A stretch of DNA of 64,000 bases from Pelecanus crispus (Eukaryota > Chordata > Aves > Pelecaniformes > Pelecanidae), in NCBI RefSeq assembly GCF_030463565.1, contig NC_134662.1, positions 1,984,001-2,048,000 of the forward strand, in the 5' to 3' direction. A program made the position numbers and the translations under genes. The notes under the pieces are model-generated. The model did not search any database and had not been told where the DNA came from. It worked only from the letters and a program-made list of their open reading frames with translations. This document shows, one piece after another, positions 10,916 to 22,939 of this stretch. Each line of letters opens with the position of its first letter. Positions within the stretch are counted from its first letter, which is position 1.

Positions 10916-12204
10916 TTTCTCAGCCCATTTTGCCCCCCACAGCCCCTTTCCCATCCAGCAATGAAATCTGGCCAAGAGAAACCATTCCCTTTAACCCCCG
11001 CTCCAAACCCTCCTCCTCAAGCCGTGCCATTACCTTTCGTTCTCCCACTTTCGGGGAGAAGACCTGGGGACGGGCAGCTCAAGGGAACAACCCAGGGAAT
11101 AACCCAGCTCCGTCGGGATTAATCCCCCGCTCCCGCAGCCCTTTTGCCTCCCTCCCCGCAAACCTGCCCGCGAGCTCCCCGCCAGTCACGTAGCCATCAA
11201 ACTGATGTGCCAGCAATATCCAACACGCAGTTAAAGCCACTCGTGGGAGTTTCAATAAAATCGACCGGGCAGGATCAATGGGCTGCGCCGGCCCCAGCCC
11301 CATCCCTGCACACTGGGGCTGGGGGGGCAGGAAAAATACCCAGGGCTGTGAAATGGGGCGGTGGAAGGGGGGGCACTGATTACAAATCCATCCCATACTT
11401 GCCGTGATTAATTGCTGCTTTACCAGAAGGAACAGCTCTGCGTGGGGGTCATTTTTAAAGGTAACGTTGTGGGGGAGGTTTCTCTGCCGTGTTCGGACAG
11501 GAGGAAGCAAAAGCCCGTTTTCTGCGGGAGTTTCCCTCCCGGCGGGACAGGGTTGGAGAGGGCAGGGAGCAGGACCCGGGGGCAGCGACAGCGGGCACAG
11601 CCCAGGCTGGGAATTGAGAGTTGGGAAGGGCCCTCCCCAGCCGCTCGGGAGCATCCCCGGCTGCTTTGCAGCCATGGCGGGATGCTGAACCCCGGTCAGC
11701 TGGGATCGCCGGTGTCCCGGTGCCCGGAGCCTGTGCTGGAGCTGGCCAAGCTCCCAGCCAGGGAATCGCTTGATGCTCGGTCACCCGGCGGGGCCCAGGT
11801 TTCTGGCTGCTCCTCACCCTAAAACCCCTCCCAGGAGCTGCTGCCTGCGCCCGAGCAGCCCCTTCACCCCACGCCAGCGGCGAGGGTGTCCGGCCAGATC
11901 CGTGCGTCAATCCCGGTGCTCGGGGGTCTCGGTCCCTGCCCTCCCCGGAGGTGCCCGGCTCGAATTAAAACATCATCCATCGTTACAGCGGCAGCGCGTA
12001 ATCCCTGGCAGATCAGTGCAATTACTCTGGGAAATACCTTGGGAGCTGAACTAATAACGCCGGAGCGGTGTATTAACAGTCACTGGCTTAGCGCCGGCCG
12101 CAGCCGCGCCAGCCCCACATGTGTGGGGGGACGGGCTGGGCTGCCCCAGGGGGCAGCGGGTTCCCTGGGGGTGGGTGGTTGTGGGGCCAGGGTGGGGGGT
12201 GATG
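10916..12204. other. Intronic sequence with possible regulatory patches
   Basis: No gene was recognised. Patches at 11180-11290, 11395-11470 and 11960-12090 are less GC-rich and carry homeodomain-like words (TTAATTGC near 11408, GCAATTA near 12018). Whether they are conserved needs other genomes. Confidence 0.3.
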
Positions 12205-12620
12205 GGGCGGCGATGATGGCCTGTGGGGCAGCTGTGGGGCTGTTTGTGGGGCAGCGATGGGGCGGTGATGGGGCAGCGATGGGGCGGTGATGGGGCAGCT
12301 GTAGGGCAGTGATGGGGTAGCCGTGGGGCAGGGATGGAGCGCTGATGGGGCAGCCGTGGGGCAGGGATGGGGCAGCCGGGGCAGGGATGGGGCAGCCGTG
12401 GGGCAGGGATGGGGCAGTGATGGAGCAGTGATGGAGCAGTGATGGGGCAGCCGTGGGGCAGGGATGGGGCAGCCAGGGCAGTGATGGGGCAGCCGTGGGG
12501 CAGGGATGGGGCAGCCGTGGGGCAGGGATGGGGCAGCCGTGGGGCAGGGATGGGGCAGTGATGGGGCAGCCGTGGGGCAGGGATGGGGCAGCCGTGGGGC
12601 AGCCGTGGGGCAGGCGGAGG
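12205..12620. repeat. G-rich minisatellite, ~22-bp unit
   Basis: Tandem variants of GATGGGGCAGCCGTGGGGCA followed by GG, with shorter GATGGGGCAGT units. Every unit contains G4 runs spaced by 7-8 bases, so G-quadruplex formation on the + strand is plausible. Pro-His/Ala-rich open frames on the opposite strand come from the repeat. Confidence 0.92.
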
Positions 12621-12639
12621 TTCCCCGCCCCGCAGCCGC

Positions 12640-13400
12640 GCCCGGAGGCGCCATTCCCGCGGCTCCCGGGACTGCCTGGCCCCGTCCTCCCCCCCCCCGG
12701 GACGCGGGTGGACCGCTCCGGCCCGGCGCGCCCCGTGTGTGCGAGGCGGCTGGAGCGGCCCATCGCGCTGAGCGGGGGGGGGTCGGGAACGGCTCATCTC
12801 CCCCCTGGCGGGGGGCGGCTGCAACGCGCCATTGGGCAGCGGCGGGGGGGCGGGGCGAGCTGTGCCGCTGCCCCGCCCCCGGGGGGAAATGCGCCCGTCC
12901 CTCCGCGGGGGGGCGCCAGCGCGGCGGGGACGGCCCATCGTGTCTGCGGGGGAGGGGGGGGGGCGGAATAAACCATTCCCCGCCGTGCGGGGGGCACCGG
13001 GCGGCACCAGCGCTCCAAAATGGCGGCGGGCGGTGGGGTGGGCCTCGCCGGGCGACGGCGGCTGCGGGGCCACCCCGGGCCTCGGTGGCTGCCGGGGCCT
13101 TGGGGCCGGGAGTCCCCTGTGCTCCGCCTCGGCCCCGCCGCCCTCGCGGCCCAGCCCGCAGGCAGGTGCGGCTGAGCGGGCTGCGCCCAGGCCGCGGGTG
13201 AGGGGGGCCCGGCATCGCCGCGGGCCTGGGCCGGCCTGGTGGGGAACTTGCCCCAGGGGCCCAGGCAGGAGGCCCCCACGGCGTCTGAGCGGCTGCCCTG
13301 TGTCACCCGCCCGCTCCTGAGCAGGCCCCGGCTCGCCCTGAGCGGCAAAATGGGGCGCTGGGCCCCGCCGTTGTCCCCGGACCCCTCCTCGGTGTGTGGT
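12640..13400 (+). promoter_or_regulatory. CpG-island-like block with a perfect YY1 motif
   Basis: Dense in CG dinucleotides. CAAAATGGCGGC at 13016-13027 matches the extended YY1 consensus, usually found just downstream of transcription starts in CpG-island promoters. A donor-like site, GCGG|GTGAGG, follows with GT at 13198-13199. This would fit a short first exon of an unannotated + strand transcript or an internal ONECUT3 promoter. No conserved protein is encoded. Transcription is inference only. Confidence 0.35.
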
Positions 13401-16400
13401 GACCGGCCTGGGCACGTGCCACCCGTGCTGGCTGCAGCCGCGCGACGTGGACGGCTTCGTGCTGGGTGCGAATAGCCGGGGAATTGGGTTACACTCGGGG
13501 CTGGGCTGTGGCACCCGTCAAGGTCAGGCTGTAAATTGCCTTCAGAGCACCAAGGCCTTCCGGGGTGGGGCGCGGTGGCAGGGAAGGGCTCAAATGTGGA
13601 AGCTGCCTTCCGCGCTGTGCTGCTGGAGCTAAGGGATCACCTGAGAGCAACCAGTGTCCCCGCTTGGGCCCTCCCGCCTGCCTTCAGAGGGTCCCAAACC
13701 CTGGCGAAGCAAACCTTGAACACCCAAACCTGGAGGACTGCAGATTTTCCTGTTTTTCACAGCACCGCAGAGCGAGAAAGCCAGCAGCCATCCATGAATT
13801 GACTCGGCCAAACCCTAAGGGAGCTTCCCATCTCACACCCGATAAATCCACCTGAGACCAGATTTAATCAGGAAATGCAAAAAACTGTCAAGTTTTTTCC
13901 CCCCACTGCTTTTCCCCTCTCTCCAGCAAATGGTCCTTGGCTGATAACGGCTCTGGGCTGTCTCTGGACACCCTCTCTCCACCAAGAGCAGCTCGGGAGC
14001 AACGTGCGCTCTGGTGAAATACACTTTATTGATTGCTGAATTTGTTTATCGTCCCCACTTAGAGAGCCAGATCTGAGAGCTGCTGAAGGCAGCAGGAGTT
14101 TGGCAGGAGGAGCCCGACAGGAACGGGCTGATGACAGTCACTGAGCAGTAGCCCGTGCTGATGCCAAAGGGAGATCCTTGCTGCTCCGTTCCTGTGCAAA
14201 GGAGCAAAGGTGGAGGTGGCCTGCGTGGGACCCACAGCTGCTCCTTGGGGAGAGGCTCCTTGTCCAGCGTTACTTGGTTCTCCCTGTCATTGTGGCATGA
14301 GTCGAACCCCAAACTCCCTTTTTCCCCCCGGATTCTGCAGCTGGGACTCTTGTGCCAAAGCTGAGCACAGGCAAGTGTCGCTGACTCCAAAGAAAACTTA
14401 TTTCAGGGGTTGGAGGGTCTCCAGGCGCTCCCCCCGAACCATCCCTGCATCCTCCCTCTCTCCCAGAAGGCGACGACCTTCCCCCGCCGCTGCCATCCCT
14501 CTCGGCGCTGCCGGCTTCTGCCTGCCGCGCTGCCTGACTCCAGCACTTCATTAGCACCAATTTGCTCTCATCACACTAAGTGGCAATGACTCAGGAGAAG
14601 AGTAAGGAGAAAGGAGCAGCCGGGAGGACTCCCAGGGCACCTCTGCCCAGCCCTGCCTCACGCCAGGTCCGGTCCCGGGCTGTGCTGGCAGCACGAGCGC
14701 TGAGCAGCTTGTGATGGCAGCGGTCTCCACGGGGACAATAAGAAGCAGCCGACCCTAGTCCAAAAAAAGGCCTAGAAAGGGAGGAAACGGGACAAATGGG
14801 GAAAGCGACTTTGCCAGCAGACGTGATGGCAGAGCTGGGGGCTGAGCCCAGTTCGCCTGGGTGCTGGGGAGAGTGGAGCAGGGTGCCAGGTCTCCCTTTA
14901 CGAAAGTCTCCAGAAAAGCAAGTGAAAAATCAAACCTCTGCAGGAAGGAAATGCTTTTAACAACAAACCCACATTTTAAAGTCATCTGAAACTGTTTATT
15001 TGTGTCCATGAGAGGAGTCTGATGCAGCCGACTCAGCCCAGGGCTGTCTCTGCCGGGGCCAGTAGCAGCTTACAGGACAAGAATAAAAATAGGGTAAAGG
15101 TGGAGGGATGGAGCCAAGCACACCTGCAGCCACCACAGCTTCTTGGTGTTCCTTCAGCTGCCCTCAGACCAAACTCATCAGCTTCAGCACTGGAAAAGGT
15201 GAAAATGCCATGCCGTGAAAACACAGACAAAGCTTGAGAAGTGCAGGAGAGGCAAAGCAGGCGTCCCACGGGGCTGGCATTGCCGCTCCGCTGTACGTTT
15301 GGGTGGCTCTCCTGGTCTCCTCCAGCCTCTGCCGGACCCGGCCGAAACCCCCTCTCAGGAGGGGCCTTCGTCACCCAAGCAGAGGACCGAGGCCTTGTGC
15401 TTTGCCTTGTCCCTTCCCTCCGCCCGCCAACCTGCGCTGCTCTGAAAGCCCCCGGGCTGCTGGGGAACGGGCCGGGGACATGGGTGCGGGCGGCTGGTGA
15501 AGCCTCGCAGCCCCAAATGGGTCGATCGGAGCTGCTCACTGGAACGAGTCACTGAAACCCTTCACAAGGAAAGGAAAATGCACCTAGCAACGCAGAGGCG
15601 AGCGCTTTGTCTCATCTCATCTCCTCATTTGCAGCTTTCAGAGGAAGATTTAATTTGCTGGGCTCGGGGAAGCGGCTCACCCTGCAGCGCGCTGGCTGCA
15701 TACCAATGACCGGGGGCTCTCCCCGGGTCTCGGGATTCATCCTCCGGCGGCTCCCAGGGACGCCAGCGGGGAAGCCTGTCCCCACCGAGGCAGGGACACA
15801 TGGCGCAGGGACACGCGCCGGGCCGGGAGCTCTGGCTGGACCGTGTGACTCCAACCCAGCAGGACTGCGAGGCTGCAGCTCTGCAGACGCATCGCAGCTC
15901 CCAGCCGCAAATCTCAGGCTCTGGATGGTCTCTGACGCACGGTTTTCCAAGCCTGCGGGTTTCTAGAGCGGGGCAGTTTTTACTGCAGCGTGGTTCAAAG
16001 CTTTCAGATGCTGCGGGACCCCAGCGGTCAAAATCCCTGCAGGTTTTGGAGCCCAGAAGGTTTGGTTTTTTTATTGTGTGCTGCTGAAGTCTGTTGGATT
16101 GCAGAGTTGCAGGGTGGCATTTGCAGGAATGGGCAGCGCGTGGCTGGCTCTGCCCCGGCAGTTGTGTGGTTGACACTGCATCCCCTTTGCCCATGTGTTC
16201 GCTAGTTTTTGGAATGAAATGAGGTTTCAGCAAAAAAAAGGCAAAAAGAAAGTTGGGGTTTGGTTTTTGAGCACTCTTTCTTCCTGCATTGTACACTGCT
16301 GACTCTCCCATCAGCACTGAGTCTTCCCAGCTAGAGAGGACCTGAATTTCCCCTGGAGAAATTCTCCCTATTTGTGAGAAATCTTTTTGGGCTCTTCCTA

Positions 16401-16760
16401 CAATGTAAAGAAAAGTCAAACAAACCTCTTGCAATTCCTAAGTTGCTCCAGTTCTGAGCATCCTGGCCGGTCCAACTGTGGACCAAAGGATTTTTGTTTT
16501 GCAGATGAAGCCCCCTGATCTCTGGTCCAGACTCTGCTCCAGCTTTGGGGGAGCAGATGCCGTGAGGTTAATTCAACTCAGGATCAGACACCGCTCTGCT
16601 GGCGGAGGCGCTGGGCTCATCCCAGTTTGCTCAGAGCTGCGGTTCCCCAAACCTTCCAGAATATCAGGGCAGGGTCTGAACCAGTAACACCCATTGCACA
16701 ACCCTACACCAGCCCCCCCTCTGTGAAAGAGGCTGAGATCCCTCTGCCCTTTCAAGGAGA
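13401..16760. other. Intronic sequence, no gene seen
   Basis: Mixed composition without a recognisable exon. ATTGATT (ONECUT-type core) occurs at 14028-14034, overlapping a reverse-strand AATAAA. Another reverse-strand AATAAA lies near 14998. These hint at a possible antisense transcript end, but no coding sequence supports one. Confidence 0.35.
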
Positions 16761-16800
16761 GGGGGAAACTGAGGCAGCCCAGGGGCTGACCCATCTTGAA
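16761..16800 (+). repeat. Possible MIR-like fragment
   Basis: GGGGGAAACTGAGGCAGCCC at 16761 resembles the conserved MIR segment GGAAACTGAGGCA. Flanking similarity is weak. Confidence 0.35.
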
Positions 16801-18269
16801 GGCATGGAGGGAAGCCAGCTTTGCTCAGGGCCATTTCCCACCTGGTGCCCACCAGCGAAGAGTCTGTCCTACCTCTGCACCGAAGAAACCTGTCCCAACA
16901 TGGCCAACCAGGCCCAGGTGCCCCCTCTCCATCCCTTCCTTCACCTCCCTTTGAGCCCCTAAACGCTCCTGGTCCCCTTGCACCGCTGCGAGCCGATTTG
17001 ACAGGGAGAAAAAGAGAAAAGCTGGTGGGTTTTTTTTTCCCCTAACCTCGCTTACAGCCAGCATGCTGGCTCTGAAAGCCCCTGGCTGTCTTTTGTGATT
17101 TCAACAAATCACCAGCACTTAAGCAAAGTGGGCAGAAAATTACAGGTTGTATTGCAAGTGAATGGAGAGGGAGAGCACGCTGGGGCTGAGAAAACAGAGG
17201 TTTGCGGGTATAATAGAGAAACCAGTGTCTGGCAGGCTGTGGAAGCCTGCAAAGCCATCAGGTATTAGTTAAATGCTTCGCGGAGTTCACGCTGCGAGGC
17301 ATAATCGCAGCTTCTGAACAGCAGCCGTTTGATTGTCTCTATTATGTCCCTTTAGAAATGATTTGAGAGATATTTTGCTTTGAGCTGTCAAGGTTAAGTC
17401 AAGGAAAACGCGCTCCCTCTGACATAAGTCTCCGGGGAGGCAGAAACCCTCAGCAGAAATCCTCCGGGGGAGGCAGGTGGGATGCCTCTGCTTTCAGAGG
17501 CCTTTCCTCCTGCTTTTCGCCCCAAGGTTCCTCCTTGCCTTTGCTCCCTGTGGTTTTTCTGCAGCCAGGTGATCTACCTTAGGGGTGAAATACTGCTAGG
17601 GTTGTGTGCCCGGTGTCCAGGAGGAAGGGGCTCCGTGCAGTCACCCCATCCCGCTGCGGCTGGCATTCCTTCCTTGTCACTCCTGCACTTGGCTCGTTTC
17701 AGCCGAGCCTGGCTGAGCTGCGGAGGTCTCAGAGGTGCAGGTGGTGTGAAATGAGCTGGGGAGAGACGGCGAGAGGAAAGACCTCCATTGTGGGTGAGCT
17801 CAACCCCTTACTGGCCACCGGAGCATCCCCCCTGGCCACGGGGGACCCCGGTCCTTCTCTCCCACTGTTGGCCCTGGTACCGCCAGGGTCTCCTGTGCCC
17901 CAGGAGGAGTGGGGAGCAGGACAAGCCAGGGAATAAATCCCGTGCTTTGAGCAATTGCTGGGGAGATAACACAGAGGCAGGGGTGGAAGCGCCCTGAAGC
18001 GTGTCCCCATCCCCACCAACTGCGGCCGGGCCCAAAGACCCCGGAGGGATGTGACCAAAGAACAGCGTTAAGCCAAGGGCGAGTCGTTTGGGTCTTGGGA
18101 CTTGGAAAAAAGGGATTTTGAAGCACAAAGAAAAACCCTCATCCTATGCTGGCCTGGGTGGGAGTCAGAGCCGTACCCCCGGCTGCCCCCCGTCCCCGGC
18201 TCCCACCGCCAGCCTGCCTGGGAAAGCAGCACCTGGGGGATGGGGAATAGGAAAAAGATCCTCCGTTGG
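16801..18269. other. Intronic sequence with a candidate regulatory island
   Basis: No gene was recognised. The segment at about 17080-17440 is balanced in composition, non-repetitive and rich in short AT words (for example TTTGATTGTCTC and AAATGATTTGAGAG). It differs from its GC-rich surroundings and could be a conserved noncoding element. Confidence 0.3.
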
Positions 18270-18420
18270 GGGGTTGATGGCCGCCGTAAATAGATCTGAC
18301 CAGCGTCACTATTGATTTCTGTTGTGCGGAGCTGTAATTAGATTGAACTGGGGAAGAGGGGTGTTGGGCTGCGTCAGCAGAAAAAGAAATTAATAAATAA
18401 ACAAACGAGCACAGGAAATG
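18270..18420. promoter_or_regulatory. Candidate enhancer with ONECUT and FOX motifs
   Basis: An AT-richer patch contains TATTGATTT around 18310-18318 (HNF6/ONECUT core), TAATTAGATT near 18334 (homeodomain type), and TAAACAAAC at 18398-18406 (forkhead core) within about 100 bases. ONECUT and FOXA factors are known to share liver and pancreas enhancers, and an intronic site in an ONECUT gene would allow feedback. Motif matches of this length also occur by chance. Confidence 0.3.
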
Positions 18421-21371
18421 TGGGATGTGTCCGCTGCCGGCGTCGCAGGCCAAAAATAACAAGGGGTGTCAAGGGGTGCAGAGCAGGGTGTCACCCCTGT
18501 CTGAGCAATACTCGGCACCGGTTTGAACGCTGGATCACAGTTTTACCAGCAAGACCCCGACGGTTAACGTTTGCCTCGGAGCTTCGAGTTATTAATGGGC
18601 GACTAGTTTGTAACGATTACTCCTAAAAATTGAAGCGGGGGGTGGGGATGCGAGGTTGGAAAGCTGAAATGCTGGGTCCCAGGCTGGCTGTCCAGCACCG
18701 CTGGTGCGAATGGGTGCCAGCAGGCAGGAGAGCAAGAGGACAACCTGGATCTCAGTGGCTTTGCTTGGGTTACGGCTGGCTCAGCACATCACCCTGCACG
18801 TCCCGTGGGGGCATGGCTGTATTTGCACATACCTACACACGCTTGTAGGTGCCTGGTGTGCACGTGGGAGAGAGATGTGTAAGTGTAAGATGTGTAAGGC
18901 GTAAGTGCCATCCACGCAGAGCAAAAGCCGTGCTCACAGGGAGCGTGCGAGGTGCCCACCGTCGGTACGAGGTCCCACCCGCGCCACTGGCACGGGACCG
19001 GAGCCGAGCATGCCGGGGGGACGCCGGGAGGGTGCGTGGTGGGCGGGCGAGGGGTCCGGCAGGGCGAAGACGTGCTGCTCTGAATGTGCACGTGCGGTGT
19101 GGGGGGGGACTTTTTCTGTTTGTTTGGTTTGGGGGGGAGTTTGGGGGGGTCTTTTTTTTTTTTTTTTAATTCATGTCTGGAAAAAAGTCAAATTTTCTAT
19201 AAAGGCTTTTTTTTGTTTGTTCTTTTTGCAAGCATCTGATGGTCATAGGGTAGGTTTCCACTAAAACATTCTCTGCTGGCTGTTTGAGTAAGGTACCCCT
19301 GGGACAGGATCCCCCGGCACCACCACTGCCCCTTGTCCCTGAGGATGGTGGTTTGCAGCCAAACCTGCCTGGGGGGGAGAAGGGGAGGGGAAGGTTCTCC
19401 ACTAACCGTCTTTACCAGAGACGGCTGATTTTGACTGAGTGTGGTTGGTTGTGCCAAGCTTGGTGCCTCCTGTCCCCTGCCCCAGCGGGAGCAGAACCGA
19501 AGGCTCCCACCACCCGCATGGGGACGGGGCGAGGACCGAGGCTAACAAGGCTAAATTTGTTGGATAAATTACCTGCTTCACTGAGCTCTAGATCTCCCCA
19601 GCTTTGGGTGGAAGGGGTGGATATCATCCTTCTCTGTTAGTTCAAGGTCATGTAAAGAGGACTTGTAGTGCAGGCCAGCACTGAAAAATCAGAGGAAGAC
19701 CTTCCTTGTTCTCTAATGAGGACAAAGTGACTTCAAACACCCCCCTGTTACTCCTAGGCTACATGGCTACCTACCCTTTTACTCAGCCTGGCCGTGGGGT
19801 GCGTTTTGTATAGCAGGCAGGTAGTTAGCCTGAAGGGAACACCTGTCCCGTGGACCCAAGATGCTGTCCCATCGTGGCAGTAGTGGCTTTCAGCCTTGGC
19901 CTCTGGCCCCTCCAAGGTCTGTGCACCAAAGAGGCTCCTGGAAGTGCCTGAGAGAAGCAAGTTGAAGCCTGTCATCCAGCAACGTTCTGACAGCAAATGT
20001 CTCAAAGGACCTGTGCCATCCCTGCAAAATCCTTTGGAAGATCCAAACCAAGAAACCCCAAAGGCTGAAAACTGCTGCTATTTGGGGCAAGAGCGGGGCT
20101 TTCCTCAGAAAGTCTTTCGCCTACAGTTTCCTAACTCTTTTCTGAGCTTTCCAGGAGGAAACAGTGTGTCCCCAGCCTTGGAGGGCCAGATCCGTGCCCT
20201 GCCTTGCCCATGGGCCTCTCGCACTCTGCAGTGCCTGCACGTGTCTGGCCAAGTCCTGACCCGGCGAAGCTCAAGAAGAAGCTTGAGCACCCTGATCTAA
20301 CCTCAACAGATTCGAGGTCATCCCCACTTTGAGTAGGAACTGGACCAGCAACCTCCACCAGCCTCAGTTATTCGATAATTTTCTAGAAAAATATCATAGC
20401 AAAAGGCTCCTTTTCTCACCCCTTCCACCAACAGCGTGCCTAATATTCCTGCAATTAAAATTCATATATTTACCAAAAGGTGCATACTTGCCTCCCCCCC
20501 TCCCTTGCACACAGCGTGGCGGTGTCAGGGGGGTTTTCCTGGCTTCCCACAGCCCGTCCCCGTGTGACAGCACCTCTGTCCTGACCTACCGCTCAGGCCA
20601 AATCTGTTGGGAAGGCTTTTAATTCGGTGCTGGCTCAAGCTGACACGTGCCACAGAATCCAGTAGCAAAGGCACGCAGGGGAGACTGAATTCCTGGATTT
20701 TCGGGTGGCTCAGGCTCTTCTCCAGCCTCCAAAGGCAGGAAAACCCCTTCCCAGAGCAGGTGGAACCAGGAATGGTCCTTCCAGGCTGTCTGCTGTGGGA
20801 TGTGGTGGCTGCACACTGGCCTTTTCACGGTGTGCCTGTCCCTGTCTGTTCCTTGCCTTTCAGAGGTGGCAGCTGGACGTGATGGCCAGGAGACACCAGT
20901 TCCCTGAGTCCTCCAGCGAGGTCCACAGAGGTGATGAGGAAGCAAGGGAGACCACACCAGAGTGCAGAGAGGGAGGGAGGCTGATGGATGACCCCCAAAA
21001 CTTAGGGACAGAGCAGGTCCCAATAGCCAGGCTGTGGGAGCAGAGTCAGCCCAGGAGTTTCCTTGGTCTCTAGTCCCAGGGTCAGCTGGAGATGCTGAGA
21101 CTTGGGCTTTTCCTGGGCATCTGAAGAGGTGATGGGCTTCACCCAGGCTTTTCGCATACTGATGTCGCAAGAGGCTGTCGTCCCATCTCAGCAGACGCTC
21201 AGGAGGCACAGGGAGGAAGAGGAGGGAGGTAGCCTAGGGAGTGGTGGGCAACAAGCCAGCAGGTTTACTGGAGGGAAGGGCCTGGTTTTTGGGAGGCAGC
21301 CAGGCAACCTGCAAGCGGGCCAGGGTGGTGAGCACCAATTAATGGCCCTATTCTCTCTTTTGAACATCTAG
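18421..21371. other. Intronic sequence up to the ONECUT3 acceptor
   Basis: No gene or clear transposable element was recognised. The intron ends with a pyrimidine-rich stretch and the acceptor AG at 21370-21371. Confidence 0.45.
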
Positions 21372-21664
21372 CTTGCAAACGCAAAGAGCAAGAGCAGCAG
21401 AAAGACAGGAGCCTGCAGCCCAAGAAGCAGCGGCTGGTCTTCACGGACCTCCAGCGCCGCACCCTGATCGCCATCTTCAAGGAGAACAAGCGCCCATCCA
21501 AGGAGATGCAGATGACCATCTCGCAGCAGCTGGGCTTGGAGCTAAACACCGTCAGCAACTTCTTCATGAATGCCCGCCGGCGGTGTATGAACCGCTGGCA
21601 GGAGGAGCCAGGCACCAACCCCGGAGTCCCCTCTTCTTCTACAAGCACTTTCTCCAAAGCATGA
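21372..21664 (+). CDS. ONECUT3: ONECUT3 last coding exon: homeodomain and C-terminus
   Basis: This exon encodes the end of a ONECUT (HNF6-family) transcription factor, a nuclear protein that binds DNA through one CUT domain plus a divergent homeodomain. Two bases after the acceptor AG (21370-21371) complete a codon split by the intron. Then come 96 codons, starting CKRKEQEQQKDR and ending TFSKA, with TGA at 21662-21664. The homeodomain covers about residues 16-76 of this segment. Its recognition helix contains SNFFMNARRR, the family's Phe at homeodomain position 48 and Met at position 50 in place of the usual Trp and Gln. The C-terminal wording and the ATP8B3-REXO1 neighbourhood favour ONECUT3 over ONECUT1 or ONECUT2. 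The CUT-domain exon is not in the window; ONECUT genes normally have two coding exons with a long intron between them. Confidence 0.95.
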
Positions 21665-22931
21665 TGTCCCCCAGACCTCCCTGCCCCTTCCCGGACATCC
21701 TCCTCATGACAAAGCCAACCCCAGACTCACACGCGTGCCCCGAGCCGACCGGGGTGGGTGCTTTTGGATGCTGCGGGTCCATCAGCCTCCCAAACCCTCA
21801 GCCGGGTGTTACCCCTGGACGTGGGCCTTGTGCCACATCCTGCTGCCATGTCCTCCCAGCTCGTGGAGCAGGGAAAGGGTTTGCAGCCAGGTCAGCTCTG
21901 TCCCCAGGAGGGCTCGGAGGAAACCCCTGTGGAGCGAGGGATGATGTGGAATGGAGGGAGAGGGGAAGGTGCTGTTTGGAAGCATCCCTGGTCCTCAGGG
22001 ACCGCAGAACCTTGTCCTCACCTGCCCACCAGAGTCTCTGGGGAGAGGGGCACCCCCTGACCCCCCCACCAACCTCGATCTCTGCCACAGCCACCCTTAC
22101 GGCTCCCACGGTGGAGGAGTAAAGGTGGGGGAGGTACAAGAAATGGAGTCATGGGGCTGGGCTCTGGCACAACCCCACCAAACCAGGGCCAAAGCCCCCG
22201 TGGTTCCAAGGGGGACGAGCAGGGAAAATGCTCCCCGTGTGCCCAGAGGGTGACCCCAGGCTCCTGCCAGGGCTCTGGCTGCTGAAGCTTTTTCCCCCCG
22301 GAGGTGCGGTGGGGTTCCCCAAGCAGCCAGACCCTCTCTGCCATTGGCACACGGGCGTTTCTCTCCCTTGAAGGTTTTGAAAACCTCGTTGAGGGCATCC
22401 CTGCAGCCCCAGTCTCCTCCTCCACGGGCATCTTCCTCCGACCCTACCCCCCCCCCCCCCGACACCCCCAAGAGCACCCACGTCCCCCAGCCCCCCACGC
22501 ACACACGCACCCTGACCCGCGAGAGCACCCATCCCCGGATCCCTCCCAGAGAAACTCCACAGCAAAGGAGACGCCCTCGCTGTGGCCGTCCGCCTCCGCG
22601 CGCCCGAGCATCCCCCAGCGCCGCGGCTGGAGGGGGACCACGGCTGCACCGCGTCGCCTGGCGCCCAAGCAGGTCAAAGAAGCACATTTTAGCTACAGAA
22701 ATCGGGTATTTAAAAATAATAATTGTTTGAAACGAGACGGGAGGAGAGACTTGGAGCGAAGGATCTGATCTTTCCTGGTGACTGGCTCCACCATTCACCG
22801 CTGGATTTCTGGTTCACTTTTCGGTTGAGGAATGGACTCAGACAAAGCAGATTTGTTGGCTTTGTGTCTCGCCCCATCCACCCCTCGACACACACTATTG
22901 CCCCCTCCCATGCCCCCTCTTCATCTCTGTT

Positions 22932-22939
22932 ACCAAAGA
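22932..22939 (+). promoter_or_regulatory. miR-9 8-mer seed match
   Basis: ACCAAAGA is complementary to miR-9 positions 2-8 with an A opposite position 1. It lies in the ONECUT3 3' UTR; ONECUT1/2 are known miR-9 targets. Confidence 0.6.

Noticed and set aside
9579-10964. 461-residue Phe/Ser/Leu-rich open frame
   Set aside because: It is open in all three frames because the DNA is a polypyrimidine microsatellite; there is no domain or splice context.
12051-13514. 487-residue Pro/His-rich open frame on the - strand
   Set aside because: It spans the G-rich minisatellite and the CpG block, where stop codons are rare; no domain is visible.
14020-15010. Antisense gene ending at reverse-strand AATAAA signals
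   Set aside because: Only AATAAA words support it; the upstream - strand frames show no conserved protein.
18054-18061. Another ACCAAAGA miR-9 word
   Set aside because: It lies in the intron upstream of the last exon and would not be in the mature mRNA.
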